A stretch of DNA of 64,000 nt from Victivallis sp. Marseille-Q1083 (GCF_903645315.1 NZ_CAHJXL010000001.1:3524841-3588840), one strand, 5' to 3'; counted from the stretch's first letter, positions 34,258 to 42,647 are shown. Notes: generated from the sequence alone by a model not told the origin. A program made the numbers and translations.

Positions 34258-35642
34258 CTACCGAAGCGCAGCAGTTGCGGGGGCGCCTGGCGGCGTTGTC
34301 CCAGATCATCAAACTGGGGCAGGGGGCGTTTGAAGCGCCGACGCCGGCGGCGTTGGCTTCTTATATCGTCAACCGGAGCCTCGGTTTGATTCCGGCGGAT
34401 CGTTCCACGCTGTTGGAGGTCCGGCAGAGACGAGTCCGGGTTCTGGCCCAGGCCGGCCAGGCCAAAGTGGTTGGCGATTCGGCTTACAATCAGGCGCTGC
34501 GGACGATTGCGCCGGCGTTTCCGGCTTTGGAGTCGGTGACGCTGTTGGCGCCGGATGTCGAAAACGACGTTTGTCCGCTGCGGGATCGCACCGCCTTCAG
34601 CGCGGACCGGGAAATCCTGGTGGTCGTTCCGCTGCGTTCCGGCCGGCGGCGGCCGGACGATTGTGCCCGGTTCTGGGTATTGGGCTTCTGGCAGGAGGCG
34701 TCCCGGCCGGCGGCGGACGGCAGTCTGCCGTTGTTGCGGGTGCTGTACCGTTTTTACGCCGATGCGTTCGAAAGCCTGGACGGCCGGGGAACCGGTCGTT
34801 TCCGGCTGGCGCCGGGGCGGTGGGGACGGAGCCGTTGGCTGTGGCTGGCGGTGATTGTGGCGGCGCTGTTGGTGTTCGTCCGGGTGCGGGATACGGTTAG
34901 TGCCGATTTTGAGCTGCGTCCGCTGGAGGAAAATGTCGTCTATGCGCCGTTTCCGGGAACGTTGCGGGAGTGCCTGGTCGGCGACGGTGCGCCGGTGAAG
35001 GCCGGCCAGGCGATTTTGCGTTATGACAGTGACGAGGTGAATTTCAAATTGGTGCAGGCGATGCGCCGCTGCGAATTGGCGCGGATGCGCTATGAGGTTG
35101 CCCAGAAACAGTCGGTCAAGGACCCGGCCAGCCTGGCTGCCGCCAAATTGCTGCAGTTGGAGATGGCCAGCGAGGCGGCCGATGTGGATTTGTGCAAGTG
35201 GTATGTCGAACATTCGACGCTGTACGCCGGTGCCGATGGCCGGGTTTTCTTCAACGATATCGCCAAACTGCTGAACCGTTCGCTGACGGCGGGAGAGCGG
35301 TTGTTCGAGGTGATTCCGGAGCATGGCGCGTTGATTGCGGAAGTTTATTTGAACGAACGGGACGCTGCGGTGCTGACCGATCCGGAACAATTGTCGCTGG
35401 CGCTTTATTTGCATACCCGGCCGGAACAGTCGCTGCGCGGTGAATTGCTGTCGGTCAGTCCGCAGGCGTTGCCGATCGGTCTGAATCATTACGGCTATCG
35501 GATTCGGGTGAAGCTGGCGCCGGAAGAAAATTCACCCGAATTGCTTTCCGGCATGCGCGGCATTGCCCGGGTGCAGGGCCCGCGCGTTTCACTGGGCTTT
35601 TATCTGTTCCGCAATCTGCTGATCTGGTGGCATGGCGTATGA
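34254..35642 (+). CDS. GAF-like domain fused to HlyD-type membrane adaptor
   Basis: The protein has 462 residues. Residues about 1-175 are soluble and look GAF-like (LASYIVNRSLGLIPADRSTL, then REILVVVPLRSGRRR). A single transmembrane helix lies near residues 193-212 (RWLWLAVIVAALLVFV). Residues 215-462 are HlyD-like: VVYAPFPGTLRECLVGDGAP, a helical hairpin, STLYAGADGRVFFNDIAKLL and a barrel ending LLSGMRGIARVQG. This topology puts the GAF-like part in the cytoplasm and the adaptor in the periplasm, so it may link a cytoplasmic signal or cargo contact to the export channel. It is coupled by ATGA overlaps to both neighbours. Confidence 0.75.
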   Translation: MTTEAQQLRGRLAALSQIIKLGQGAFEAPTPAALASYIVNRSLGLIPADRSTLLEVRQRRVRVLAQAGQAKVVGDSAYNQALRTIAPAFPALESVTLLAPDVENDVCPLRDRTAFSADREILVVVPLRSGRRRPDDCARFWVLGFWQEASRPAADGSLPLLRVLYRFYADAFESLDGRGTGRFRLAPGRWGRSRWLWLAVIVAALLVFVRVRDTVSADFELRPLEENVVYAPFPGTLRECLVGDGAPVKAGQAILRYDSDEVNFKLVQAMRRCELARMRYEVAQKQSVKDPASLAAAKLLQLEMASEAADVDLCKWYVEHSTLYAGADGRVFFNDIAKLLNRSLTAGERLFEVIPEHGALIAEVYLNERDAAVLTDPEQLSLALYLHTRPEQSLRGELLSVSPQALPIGLNHYGYRIRVKLAPEENSPELLSGMRGIARVQGPRVSLGFYLFRNLLIWWHGV

Positions 35643-37714
35643 CGGCAGCGAGGGAAGAGAACGTCCCGCAGGTCGCTCCGTTGCGGCGGGACCTGAAATT
35701 GCTGCACAATGCCGAAGGCGCAGTGTGGTTCGATCCGGTGGCGGATCGTTATTTTCAATTGGATGAGGCGTTGCTGACGTTATCCGGTTTTTTGAAGGAC
35801 GCGCTGCCGCTCGATGAATTGCTCGCGCGGGGAGCCGCCGCCGGCTTGGATCGGGAAACGGTGCTGCAGGGGGTGCTGTTTCTGAAACATCACCATCTGC
35901 TTCGTCTGCCGCCGGAGGAGGCGATGGCGGCCGCCGGTAAAGTTGCGGCGCTGGAACGCGGCATGCTCTGGCAGAAAGTGCTTTCTTCCTATCTGTTTTT
36001 GCAGTTTACCCTGTGTCGTCCCGACCGCTTTCTGACCCGGACGCTGCCATGGGTCCGGATGATCTTCAACCGGCCGGTGGTGTGGCTGCTGCTGCTGTCG
36101 GCGGCGGCCGGTTATCTCGGCCTGATCCGGCATTGGACGGCGGTCGGCGATATGTTTGCGCATTCTCTATCGCGGCGGGGACTGATCAATTATGCGCTGG
36201 CGGTGACGGCGGTGAAGATCATTCATGAGCTGGCGCATGCTTATGTCGCCAAATCCTACGGCGTCCGGGTGCGTCGGTTCGGCCTCGGTTTCATCGTTTT
36301 TCTGCCGCGCTTGTTTACCGATGTCACCGATGGTTGGCAGTTGTCGGATCGCCGCGGCCGGATTTGGATCGACGCGGCCGGAATCGCCGCCGAAGTAGCG
36401 ATCGGCGGTCTGGCGGCACTGATGTGGGCGGCTTCGTCGCCGGGTGCGCTGCATACGGTCTGTTTTTATCTGTTTGCCGTCAGCGCGCTGAATACGGTCT
36501 TCGTCAACGGCAATCCGCTGATCCGCTATGACGGTTATTTTCTGCTGATGGATGCGTTGGGCATCCATAATCTGCAGCAGCGCAGTTTGCAGGAGGTGCG
36601 ACGGCGTTTTCAGCATCATGTGCTCGGCATGCCCGCCGGTCCGGCTCCGGAACGGTCGGGCTGGCTGCTGGTTTACGGTATCGCTTCGTTCATTTATCGC
36701 CTGTTCTTGTATACGGCGATCATCATGGTGGTCTATTTCAGGTTCACCAAGACGATCGGCCTGGCTTTGCTGCTGCTGGAATTCTATCTCCTGGTCTGGC
36801 GGCCGCTGCGGCGGGAGTTTCAATGGTATTGGCGGCAGCGGGAGCGCCTCCGGCCGGCCCGGGCGGTGCTGTTCGGCGGGGGGCTGCTGGTTCTGCTCGG
36901 TATCCTGGCGCTGCCGTTGCCGTGGACGTTGCGGCTGCCGATGGAAGTGTCGGCCGGAGCGGTGGAGTACTTCTATGTCCGGCAGCCGGGATACCTGCAG
37001 AATTGGGCGTCGGATGGCCAATGGGTGGAACCGCAACAGCCGTTGATTGAAACGATGAATCCGGAATTCGACAATGCGGCGCAAAGGGCGCAATTGGCTT
37101 TCCGCCGTGCGGAGGAAGAGTTCCGGCAGGCCGGCCGAACGCCGGAACGGCAACGGGAATTGCCGGCGCTGGAACAGCAGCGGCAGCGGGCGCTGGAAAA
37201 TGTCCATGAAATGGTGCGGCGGCAGCGGCAATTGCGCTGCGAAAGCGCCTTCGCCGGCCGTTTTGCCCGGATTGCCGATTCCGCCCATGTCGGTGAATTT
37301 CTGGCGCCGGGCCGTTTGATGGGGGTGCTTTACGATGAAAAACCGTTGATTCGGGCCTATGCCGGCGAGAAGGAGATCGGCTGGTTGCGGGAACGGCAGG
37401 AAGTGCAGCTTCGCCTGGCCGGTGAATGGAACAGTTGCCGGGGGATCATCCGTTCGGTCGGCGCGATTCCGGTGGCGGTGGTCAATTCGCCGTTGCTGGA
37501 TCTCTACGGCGGGCCGTTGGCGACGGTTCGCGGCCGGGATGGCCGTCCGGAGTTGCAGGAACGCTTTTACCTGGTGGAAATCGTCCCGTCGGCGGGAGAA
37601 TGGTCCGGGCAGTTCGGCCGCAGCGGTGAAGTGAGCTGCCGGCGTTACCGCTCGTTGGGGATGCTGTTGTTCCGGCAACTTTTCCAGTTGCTGCGCCGGG
37701 AACTGAGTTTTTGA
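35639..37714 (+). CDS. M50-type membrane protease with PqqD-like N-domain and HlyD-like C-domain
   Basis: The protein has 691 residues. Residues about 20-90 resemble PqqD (AVWFDPVADRYFQLDEALLT, then VLQGVLFLKHHHLL). The membrane core carries the zinc motif HELAH at 196-200 and the third ligand region NPLIRYDG at 292-299, as in site-2/M50 proteases. Both are intact, so it is likely active. After further helices, residues about 440-691 form a HlyD-like periplasmic part with a coiled coil (about 480-540). The ATG at 35639 overlaps the previous stop (ATGA); a GTG 12 bases upstream is also possible. It may take the place of the inner-membrane ATPase of type I secretion or process the exported protein. 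Confidence 0.8.
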   Translation: MTAAREENVPQVAPLRRDLKLLHNAEGAVWFDPVADRYFQLDEALLTLSGFLKDALPLDELLARGAAAGLDRETVLQGVLFLKHHHLLRLPPEEAMAAAGKVAALERGMLWQKVLSSYLFLQFTLCRPDRFLTRTLPWVRMIFNRPVVWLLLLSAAAGYLGLIRHWTAVGDMFAHSLSRRGLINYALAVTAVKIIHELAHAYVAKSYGVRVRRFGLGFIVFLPRLFTDVTDGWQLSDRRGRIWIDAAGIAAEVAIGGLAALMWAASSPGALHTVCFYLFAVSALNTVFVNGNPLIRYDGYFLLMDALGIHNLQQRSLQEVRRRFQHHVLGMPAGPAPERSGWLLVYGIASFIYRLFLYTAIIMVVYFRFTKTIGLALLLLEFYLLVWRPLRREFQWYWRQRERLRPARAVLFGGGLLVLLGILALPLPWTLRLPMEVSAGAVEYFYVRQPGYLQNWASDGQWVEPQQPLIETMNPEFDNAAQRAQLAFRRAEEEFRQAGRTPERQRELPALEQQRQRALENVHEMVRRQRQLRCESAFAGRFARIADSAHVGEFLAPGRLMGVLYDEKPLIRAYAGEKEIGWLRERQEVQLRLAGEWNSCRGIIRSVGAIPVAVVNSPLLDLYGGPLATVRGRDGRPELQERFYLVEIVPSAGEWSGQFGRSGEVSCRRYRSLGMLLFRQLFQLLRRELSF

Positions 37715-38857
37715 TTACGGTTTTTTCGCCGGTTGATCGGTCGGGGGGCCGGAGGCGGCCGGCAGGGTCTTGCCGGCGTTGAGCAGCAGCGTCAGGAAGC
37801 TGAGCAGGAACAGCAGCTGCACCAAGATGACCACGGCCGTCTGGAAGGTTCCCCACAACAGCGGCAGGACGCTCAAATTGATGACGAACATCAACGTATG
37901 CAGCAGCAGCACCGCCCGTTTGCGGCTCATGCCGAGCCGGACGAAGCGATGGGAAAGATGGTTGTGGTCGCCGATCCAGAAGGGTTGGCGGCGGAGGCTG
38001 CGGATGACGATGACCGACAGCGTGTCGAACAGCGGAATCGACAGGATGAACAGCGGCAGCAGAACCGGAAAACGCGACAGCGAAAATTCCGGTGAATAAT
38101 AGGTGACGCTGGCGCTGACCACCGCAATCAGGTAGCCGAGGAAGTGACTGCCGGAATCCCCCATGAAGATGGTTGCCGGCGAATGGTTGAAAAACCAGAA
38201 CCCGAGACCGACGCCGCAGCTCAGCGAGGCCAGGGTGGCAACGAAATATTGCTGCTGGATGCCGGCAACGATGGCGAAGAACAGCATGGCGATGGTGACG
38301 GTGCCGACCGCCAGTCCGTCCATGTTGTCGAAGAAGTTAATTGAATTCATCATCAGCATGAACCAGAAGACGGTGGCCAGCCAGGTCAATACCGGCACAT
38401 CCAGGAAGATGCTGATCCGGATGCCGGCGAACTGGACGGCGATCAGGGCGACGAGGAACTGGCCGGCGAATTTCGGCGCCGCCTGCAGATGGCAACGGTC
38501 GTCGGCCAGTCCGAGCAGCATCGCCAGCGCGGCGCCGAGAATGATGAACAGCAGCTTGACAGAGACGTGCGCCAGTCCGGCGGTATGGGCGGCGATCGCC
38601 TGGGAGATCTGGGTCGCCAGCCCGGAATCCAGCGCCAGAAAGGCGAACAGGAAACAGCAGAGCCAGGCGGAGAACATCGCCGCGCCGCCGAGCAGGGCGA
38701 CCGGCTTGCCGTGGCCTTTGTGTTTTTCGCCTTTCGGGCGGTCCATGAAATCGAGTTTTTCCGCCAGCCGCTGAAAAAGCGGCGTGGCGATCAGCGTCAG
38801 CCCGGCGCCGCCCAGCAGCGTGATAAAGTACAAATGCGGCCACAGTATCATAAGCAA
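37715..38857 (-). CDS. Polyprenyl-phosphate N-acetylhexosamine-1-phosphate transferase (WecA/MraY superfamily)
   Basis: The protein has 380 residues with about 11 transmembrane helices. Signature motifs are LADDRCHLQ (Mg-binding Asp pair), NFFDNMDGLAVG, IFMGDSGSHFLGY and GDHNHLSHR. They place it with WecA/TagO-type enzymes that link GlcNAc-1-P or a similar sugar phosphate to undecaprenyl phosphate to start O-antigen, capsule or teichoic-like polymers. The length exceeds bacterial MraY a little, and the HxHxxHR-type loop fits WecA/TagO better than MraY. Its stop directly abuts the stop of the converging M50 gene with no base between. Confidence 0.88.
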   Translation of the reverse strand: MLMILWPHLYFITLLGGAGLTLIATPLFQRLAEKLDFMDRPKGEKHKGHGKPVALLGGAAMFSAWLCCFLFAFLALDSGLATQISQAIAAHTAGLAHVSVKLLFIILGAALAMLLGLADDRCHLQAAPKFAGQFLVALIAVQFAGIRISIFLDVPVLTWLATVFWFMLMMNSINFFDNMDGLAVGTVTIAMLFFAIVAGIQQQYFVATLASLSCGVGLGFWFFNHSPATIFMGDSGSHFLGYLIAVVSASVTYYSPEFSLSRFPVLLPLFILSIPLFDTLSVIVIRSLRRQPFWIGDHNHLSHRFVRLGMSRKRAVLLLHTLMFVINLSVLPLLWGTFQTAVVILVQLLFLLSFLTLLLNAGKTLPAASGPPTDQPAKKP

Positions 38858-38965
38858 AATCCCGGTTTATTGATGAATGATCGTTGTAAAAAACTGAAAT
38901 AAAACTATGTTGATGGAATAACATAGCAGATTTACTTCACTTTGAAACCGGGGAATTCAAAAAAA

Positions 38966-39928
38966 ATGTCTCGACAATATATTTTCGGACCGGTTGCCTC
39001 CCGGCGGCTCGGTGTTTCGCTGGGGATTGATTTGGTCGAACCGAAAACCTGTCCGCAGAATTGCGTTTATTGCGAAGCCGGCGCCACTACCCTGCTGACG
39101 ATGGAACGGCGCGAATACGTGCCGGTCGCGACGGTGCTGGCCCAGCTCGACCTGGTGCTGCGGAGCCGTCCGCCACTTGATTACGTCACCTTTTCCGGTT
39201 CCGGCGAACCGACGTTGCATTCGAAAATCGGCGAAGTGGTCGCTTTCCTCAAGACCCGTTATCCGGAATACAGGATTTGCCTGCTGACCAACGGCATGCT
39301 GCTCGGGGACCGGGCGCTGCGGCGGGAAATTGCCGCCGTCGATCTGGTCGTGCCGTCGCTGGATGCCTCCTGCCGGCCGGAATTCGAACAGATCAACCGG
39401 CCGGCGGCGATGTCGGATTTCGACGTTTTTGTCGCCAATCTGATCGATTTCTGCCGAAATCGCACCGCCGAAACGGTGCTGGAACTTTTTGTCGTGCCGG
39501 GCGTCAACGATTCCGAGGCGTCGCTTGAGCGGTTTGCGGCGATCATCCGGCAGTTGAAAGTGGGCAAAGTGCAGCTCAATACCCTGGATAGACCGGGCTG
39601 CGTGGAGTGGATCCGGCCGGCCACGTCGCGCGACCTGGGGCGGTTCATCCGGGCGCTGGAGCCGTTCGTGCCGGTCGAAGCGGTGGGCGTCTATCGCTAC
39701 AAGAGCCCGGCGTTGCATAAAAAGCTGGAACTGAGCGAACTGGACAAACGGATTCTGGATTACGTGTTGCGCCGTCCCGCCACGGTGGCGGATCTGGTGG
39801 TGGCGCTCGGTTGCGATGCCGCCGAAATCCAGCGGGCGGCGGCCCGGCTGGTGGACGGCGGCCAGTTGCAGTCCGAGCGCCTGGCGCGCGGCGAATTTTT
39901 CAGTCGCGGCGGCCAGAGTGCCGGCTGA
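38966..39928 (+). CDS. Radical SAM protein (COG0731-like)
   Basis: The protein has 320 residues. The cluster motif is CPQNCVYC (C-x3-C-x2-C) at about residues 31-38, after the conserved lead FGPVASRRLGVSLGIDLVEP. SGSGEPTLH is the GGE-type SAM-binding segment. The C-terminal about 70 residues form a small winged-helix-like tail (LDKRILDYVLRRPATVADLV). COG0731 contains wyosine-like and uncharacterised Fe-S oxidoreductases. The substrate is unknown. The ATG at 38966 is preferred; a TTG at 38942 would add eight residues. It is divergent from the transferase gene. Confidence 0.8.
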   Translation: MSRQYIFGPVASRRLGVSLGIDLVEPKTCPQNCVYCEAGATTLLTMERREYVPVATVLAQLDLVLRSRPPLDYVTFSGSGEPTLHSKIGEVVAFLKTRYPEYRICLLTNGMLLGDRALRREIAAVDLVVPSLDASCRPEFEQINRPAAMSDFDVFVANLIDFCRNRTAETVLELFVVPGVNDSEASLERFAAIIRQLKVGKVQLNTLDRPGCVEWIRPATSRDLGRFIRALEPFVPVEAVGVYRYKSPALHKKLELSELDKRILDYVLRRPATVADLVVALGCDAAEIQRAAARLVDGGQLQSERLARGEFFSRGGQSAG

Positions 39929-39972
39929 AGCGGGCATGCGGCTGAACAAAATTTAGTTTTCGCCTGTCAACT

Positions 39973-40857
39973 TCACAGATATTTGCCGATGAGCAGTTCG
40001 AATTTCCGGCGGTTTTCGGCGGAGATCGCCGTTGGGCGGGTGATCAGCGCGTGTTCCAGGGCGTGCGGACACGGACAGCGTACGGGCAGGCCGGCGACCC
40101 GGCCGGCGACCAGCCGGATGATCTCTTTGGCCAGTTTGACGTTGGCGGTAAGGTTCTGGACGACCAGTTTGACGGTGACATGGTCATGGTCGGGGTGCCA
40201 GCAGTCGTAATCGGTGACCATCGCGACGGTGCAGTAACACAGTTCGGCTTCCCGGGCCAGCTTGGCTTCGGCCAAGTTGGTCATGCCGACGACCGACAGG
40301 TGATTGTCGCGATGGAAGCGGGATTCCGCCTGGGTGGAAAAGGCCGGGCCTTCGATGTTGACGTAGGTGCCGGTTGGGAACACCCGGCGGTCGGGCGCTT
40401 CGGAGCCGGCGATGGCTTCGCGGGCGGCGGCGGCGGCCAGGCTTGATAGTTCCGGGCAGACCGGATGGCCGAATGCGATATGGGCGGCGACGCCGCCGCC
40501 GAAAAAGGTTTGCGTTTCGCCGCCGCGCTTGGTACGGTCGAAATACTGGTCGATGATCACGACGTCGCGCGGCCGCATTTCCTCGGTCAGGCTGCCGACT
40601 GCCGAAATGCTCAGCAGGTGGGTGACGCCGAGTTGTTTCATCGCATGGATGTTGGCGCGGTGGTTCAACTCGTGCGGCAGCAGGGTGTGGTTGTGGCCGT
40701 GGCGCGGCAGGAAGACCACTTCGACGTCGTGCAGGCGGCCGCAGGTGAATTGGTCGGAAGGCGTTCCGAACGGAGTGTCCAGTGTTTGCGTGTGAAGTGC
40801 TTCGAGTCCTTCGATGTCATACAGGCCGCTGCCGCCGATGATGCCGAGTTTTGTCAT
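39973..40857 (-). CDS. mtnP: S-methyl-5'-thioadenosine phosphorylase
   Basis: The protein has 294 residues. Family landmarks are LGIIGGSGLYDIEGL (phosphate-binding loop), FLPRHGHNHTLLPHELNHRA, the SAVGSL segment, YVNIEGPAFSTQAESRFH and VGMTNLAEAKLAREAELCY with the base- and ribose-contacting residues. The enzyme splits methylthioadenosine with phosphate to adenine and methylthioribose-1-phosphate in methionine salvage and polyamine metabolism. The ATG at 40857 has TAAGGA 9 bases upstream; an ATG three codons earlier leaves no spacing. No other salvage gene is adjacent. A strong promoter lies upstream with a leader of about 70 bases. Confidence 0.9.
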   Translation of the reverse strand: MTKLGIIGGSGLYDIEGLEALHTQTLDTPFGTPSDQFTCGRLHDVEVVFLPRHGHNHTLLPHELNHRANIHAMKQLGVTHLLSISAVGSLTEEMRPRDVVIIDQYFDRTKRGGETQTFFGGGVAAHIAFGHPVCPELSSLAAAAAREAIAGSEAPDRRVFPTGTYVNIEGPAFSTQAESRFHRDNHLSVVGMTNLAEAKLAREAELCYCTVAMVTDYDCWHPDHDHVTVKLVVQNLTANVKLAKEIIRLVAGRVAGLPVRCPCPHALEHALITRPTAISAENRRKFELLIGKYL

Positions 40858-40933
40858 GGTTGTCATTCCTTAAAATAGTCGTAAAAACATTGTTACTTTC
40901 CTGCGGGAGGAGGTTGCCAGCACGGTTTCCAAC

Positions 40934-40962
40934 ACTATATTATGCCAGAGCGGGATTGTCAA
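40934..40962 (-). promoter_or_regulatory. Promoter of mtnP
   Basis: On the minus strand TTGACA (40957-40962), 17 bases, TATAGT (40934-40939): a near-consensus sigma70-type promoter. The start is predicted near 40927. Confidence 0.65.
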
Positions 40963-40979
40963 GAACGGGGAATAGTCCT

Positions 40980-40996
40980 CGAAATATTTTATTTCG
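40980..40996. promoter_or_regulatory. Perfect inverted repeat upstream of mcsA
   Basis: CGAAATA-TTT-TATTTCG lies 17 bases before the mcsA ATG. It could be an operator of a dimeric repressor or a leader hairpin near the ribosome site. It does not match the CIRCE or CtsR consensus. Confidence 0.4.
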
Positions 40997-41013
40997 GAAA
41001 GTGATTGAAAGTT

Positions 41014-41571
41014 ATGTTATGTGAGATATGCAAACACAATGAGGCGACAATCCATATTCAGGAGATTGTCGGCGGCAATAAGAAAACGATGCACATCTGC
41101 AGCGATTGCGCGGCGCAGAAGCAGAGCAACGGCGGGTTGGATTTCGGCGGCTTCAACCTGGCGGAGATGTTGTACAATCTGTCTGCCAAATTCACCGATC
41201 CGGCGACCGGCGCCAAGGAGCGCCGGGAGGAGGACGCCGCGGTGGAACCGGCCAACGCCTGTCCGAATTGCGGTTGGGATATCGTCGGATTGCGGAAAAC
41301 CGGCCGGCTGGGCTGTCCGGTTTGTTATGAGACGTTCAAGGAAGTGATCGATGAGGCGTTGACGAAGATGCACCGCGGCAAGGTCCATGTCGGCAAAATG
41401 CCGCACGACGGGCACGATGCGGACAATTCGCAGTGGTTGCGGGAGTTGACGATGGCGCAGCAGAGCCTGGCCGAATCGGTCAAGCGGGAAGAGTATGAAC
41501 AGGCGGCGGTCTTTCGCGACCGCATCAATGAGTTGAAGAAGAAACTGGCGGATCGCGGGGTGCAGTTATGA
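41014..41571 (+). CDS. mcsA: McsA-like zinc protein, activator of arginine kinase
   Basis: The protein has 185 residues. Two CxxC zinc pairs at the N-terminus (MLCEICKHNEATIHIQEI, then HICSDCA) and a second set (CPNCGWD, GCPVCYETF) match McsA. A C-terminal UvrB/UvrC helix pair (AVKREEYEQAAVFRDRINEL-type, here SVKREEYEQAAVFRDRINE) completes the layout. In Firmicutes McsA activates McsB and links it to Clp proteolysis under stress. No clear ribosome site precedes the ATG; a TTG at 41005 is an alternative. The stop overlaps the mcsB start. Confidence 0.85.
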   Translation: MLCEICKHNEATIHIQEIVGGNKKTMHICSDCAAQKQSNGGLDFGGFNLAEMLYNLSAKFTDPATGAKERREEDAAVEPANACPNCGWDIVGLRKTGRLGCPVCYETFKEVIDEALTKMHRGKVHVGKMPHDGHDADNSQWLRELTMAQQSLAESVKREEYEQAAVFRDRINELKKKLADRGVQL

Positions 41572-42647
41572 GCGCGGCGGATATCGAACGGCTGTGGCGG
41601 AACAATGTCAGTTGGCTGGCGAATTGCGAGGAGGACAATGACATTGCCATCAGTTCGCGCATCCGGCTGGCCCGCAATGTCGTCGGTTTTCCGTTTCCGA
41701 TTGCGGCGACGGCGGAGCAACTGGAGCTGCTGGACCAGAATGTCGAACAGGCATTGAAGAGCAGCGGCTGCCTGGGAGAAGCGCCGCTGAGCTTCAAGCT
41801 CAATGAATTGAGCGAAATGGAAAAGCAGTTGCTGCTGGAGCGCCGGCTGGTCAGCCCCGACTTCCTGGCCCGGCGGCAGGGGGCGGAATTGTTCGTTCAG
41901 GCCGATGAGGTCAGCGGTATCATGGTCAACGAAGAGGACCATCTGCGGCTGCAGACGCTGCTGCCCGGGTTGCAGTTGCAGGAGGCCTGGCAGATCATCG
42001 ACCGGCTGGATTCGCGGCTCGGCGAATTTCTGGATTATGCGTTCGACGACCGGCTCGGCTATCTGACCTGTTGTCCGACCAACGTCGGTACCGGCATGCG
42101 CGCTTCGGTGATGCTCCATCTGCCCGGCTTGGTGTTGTCCGGGCAGATTACTGCGGCGATTCAGGGCGTCGGCAAACTGGGGATGGCGGTGCGCGGCATT
42201 TTCGGCGAAGGCTCGGACAATCGCGGCAATCTCTTTCAAATTTCCAACCAGAGCACGCTCGGCGAGAGTGAGACGCAGATCATCGAGCGGCTGAGCAATG
42301 TCATCGCGATGATGATCAACCATGAGAAAAACGCCCGTTATTCGATGCTGGAAAAGAATCAGGCTTTCCTGCTGGATCAGGTGGGGAGAGCTTACGGCAT
42401 GTTGCGGCACTCCTATATTTTGAATTATGAGGAAGCGTTGAATTTGCTGTCGCGGCTGCGTTTCGGCGTCGATATGAAGATGTTTTCGATGGTCAACGTC
42501 AAAACGGTCAATCTGCTGTTCATGGCGATCGGGCCGGCGCATTTGCAGAAATATGCCGGCCGGGTCCTGTCCGGCGGCGAATGTGATGTCGTCCGGGCCG
42601 CGATGGTGCGCGAACGTTTGAAGGAGGCCAATGAAAACGGCAATTGA
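41568..42647 (+). CDS. mcsB: Protein-arginine kinase McsB
   Basis: The protein has 359 residues, the standard length. Guanido-kinase motifs are present: SSRIRLARN (ATP phosphate-binding arginines), CCPTNVGTGMRASVMLHLPG (catalytic Cys region) and the C-terminal SGGECDVVRAAMVRERL pArg-sensing region typical of McsB rather than creatine or arginine kinase. It phosphorylates arginine residues of proteins, marking them for ClpCP in Firmicutes. It is translationally coupled to mcsA (ATGA). Neither ctsR nor clpC is adjacent, unlike the Bacillus operon. Confidence 0.92.
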   Translation: MSAADIERLWRNNVSWLANCEEDNDIAISSRIRLARNVVGFPFPIAATAEQLELLDQNVEQALKSSGCLGEAPLSFKLNELSEMEKQLLLERRLVSPDFLARRQGAELFVQADEVSGIMVNEEDHLRLQTLLPGLQLQEAWQIIDRLDSRLGEFLDYAFDDRLGYLTCCPTNVGTGMRASVMLHLPGLVLSGQITAAIQGVGKLGMAVRGIFGEGSDNRGNLFQISNQSTLGESETQIIERLSNVIAMMINHEKNARYSMLEKNQAFLLDQVGRAYGMLRHSYILNYEEALNLLSRLRFGVDMKMFSMVNVKTVNLLFMAIGPAHLQKYAGRVLSGGECDVVRAAMVRERLKEANENGN

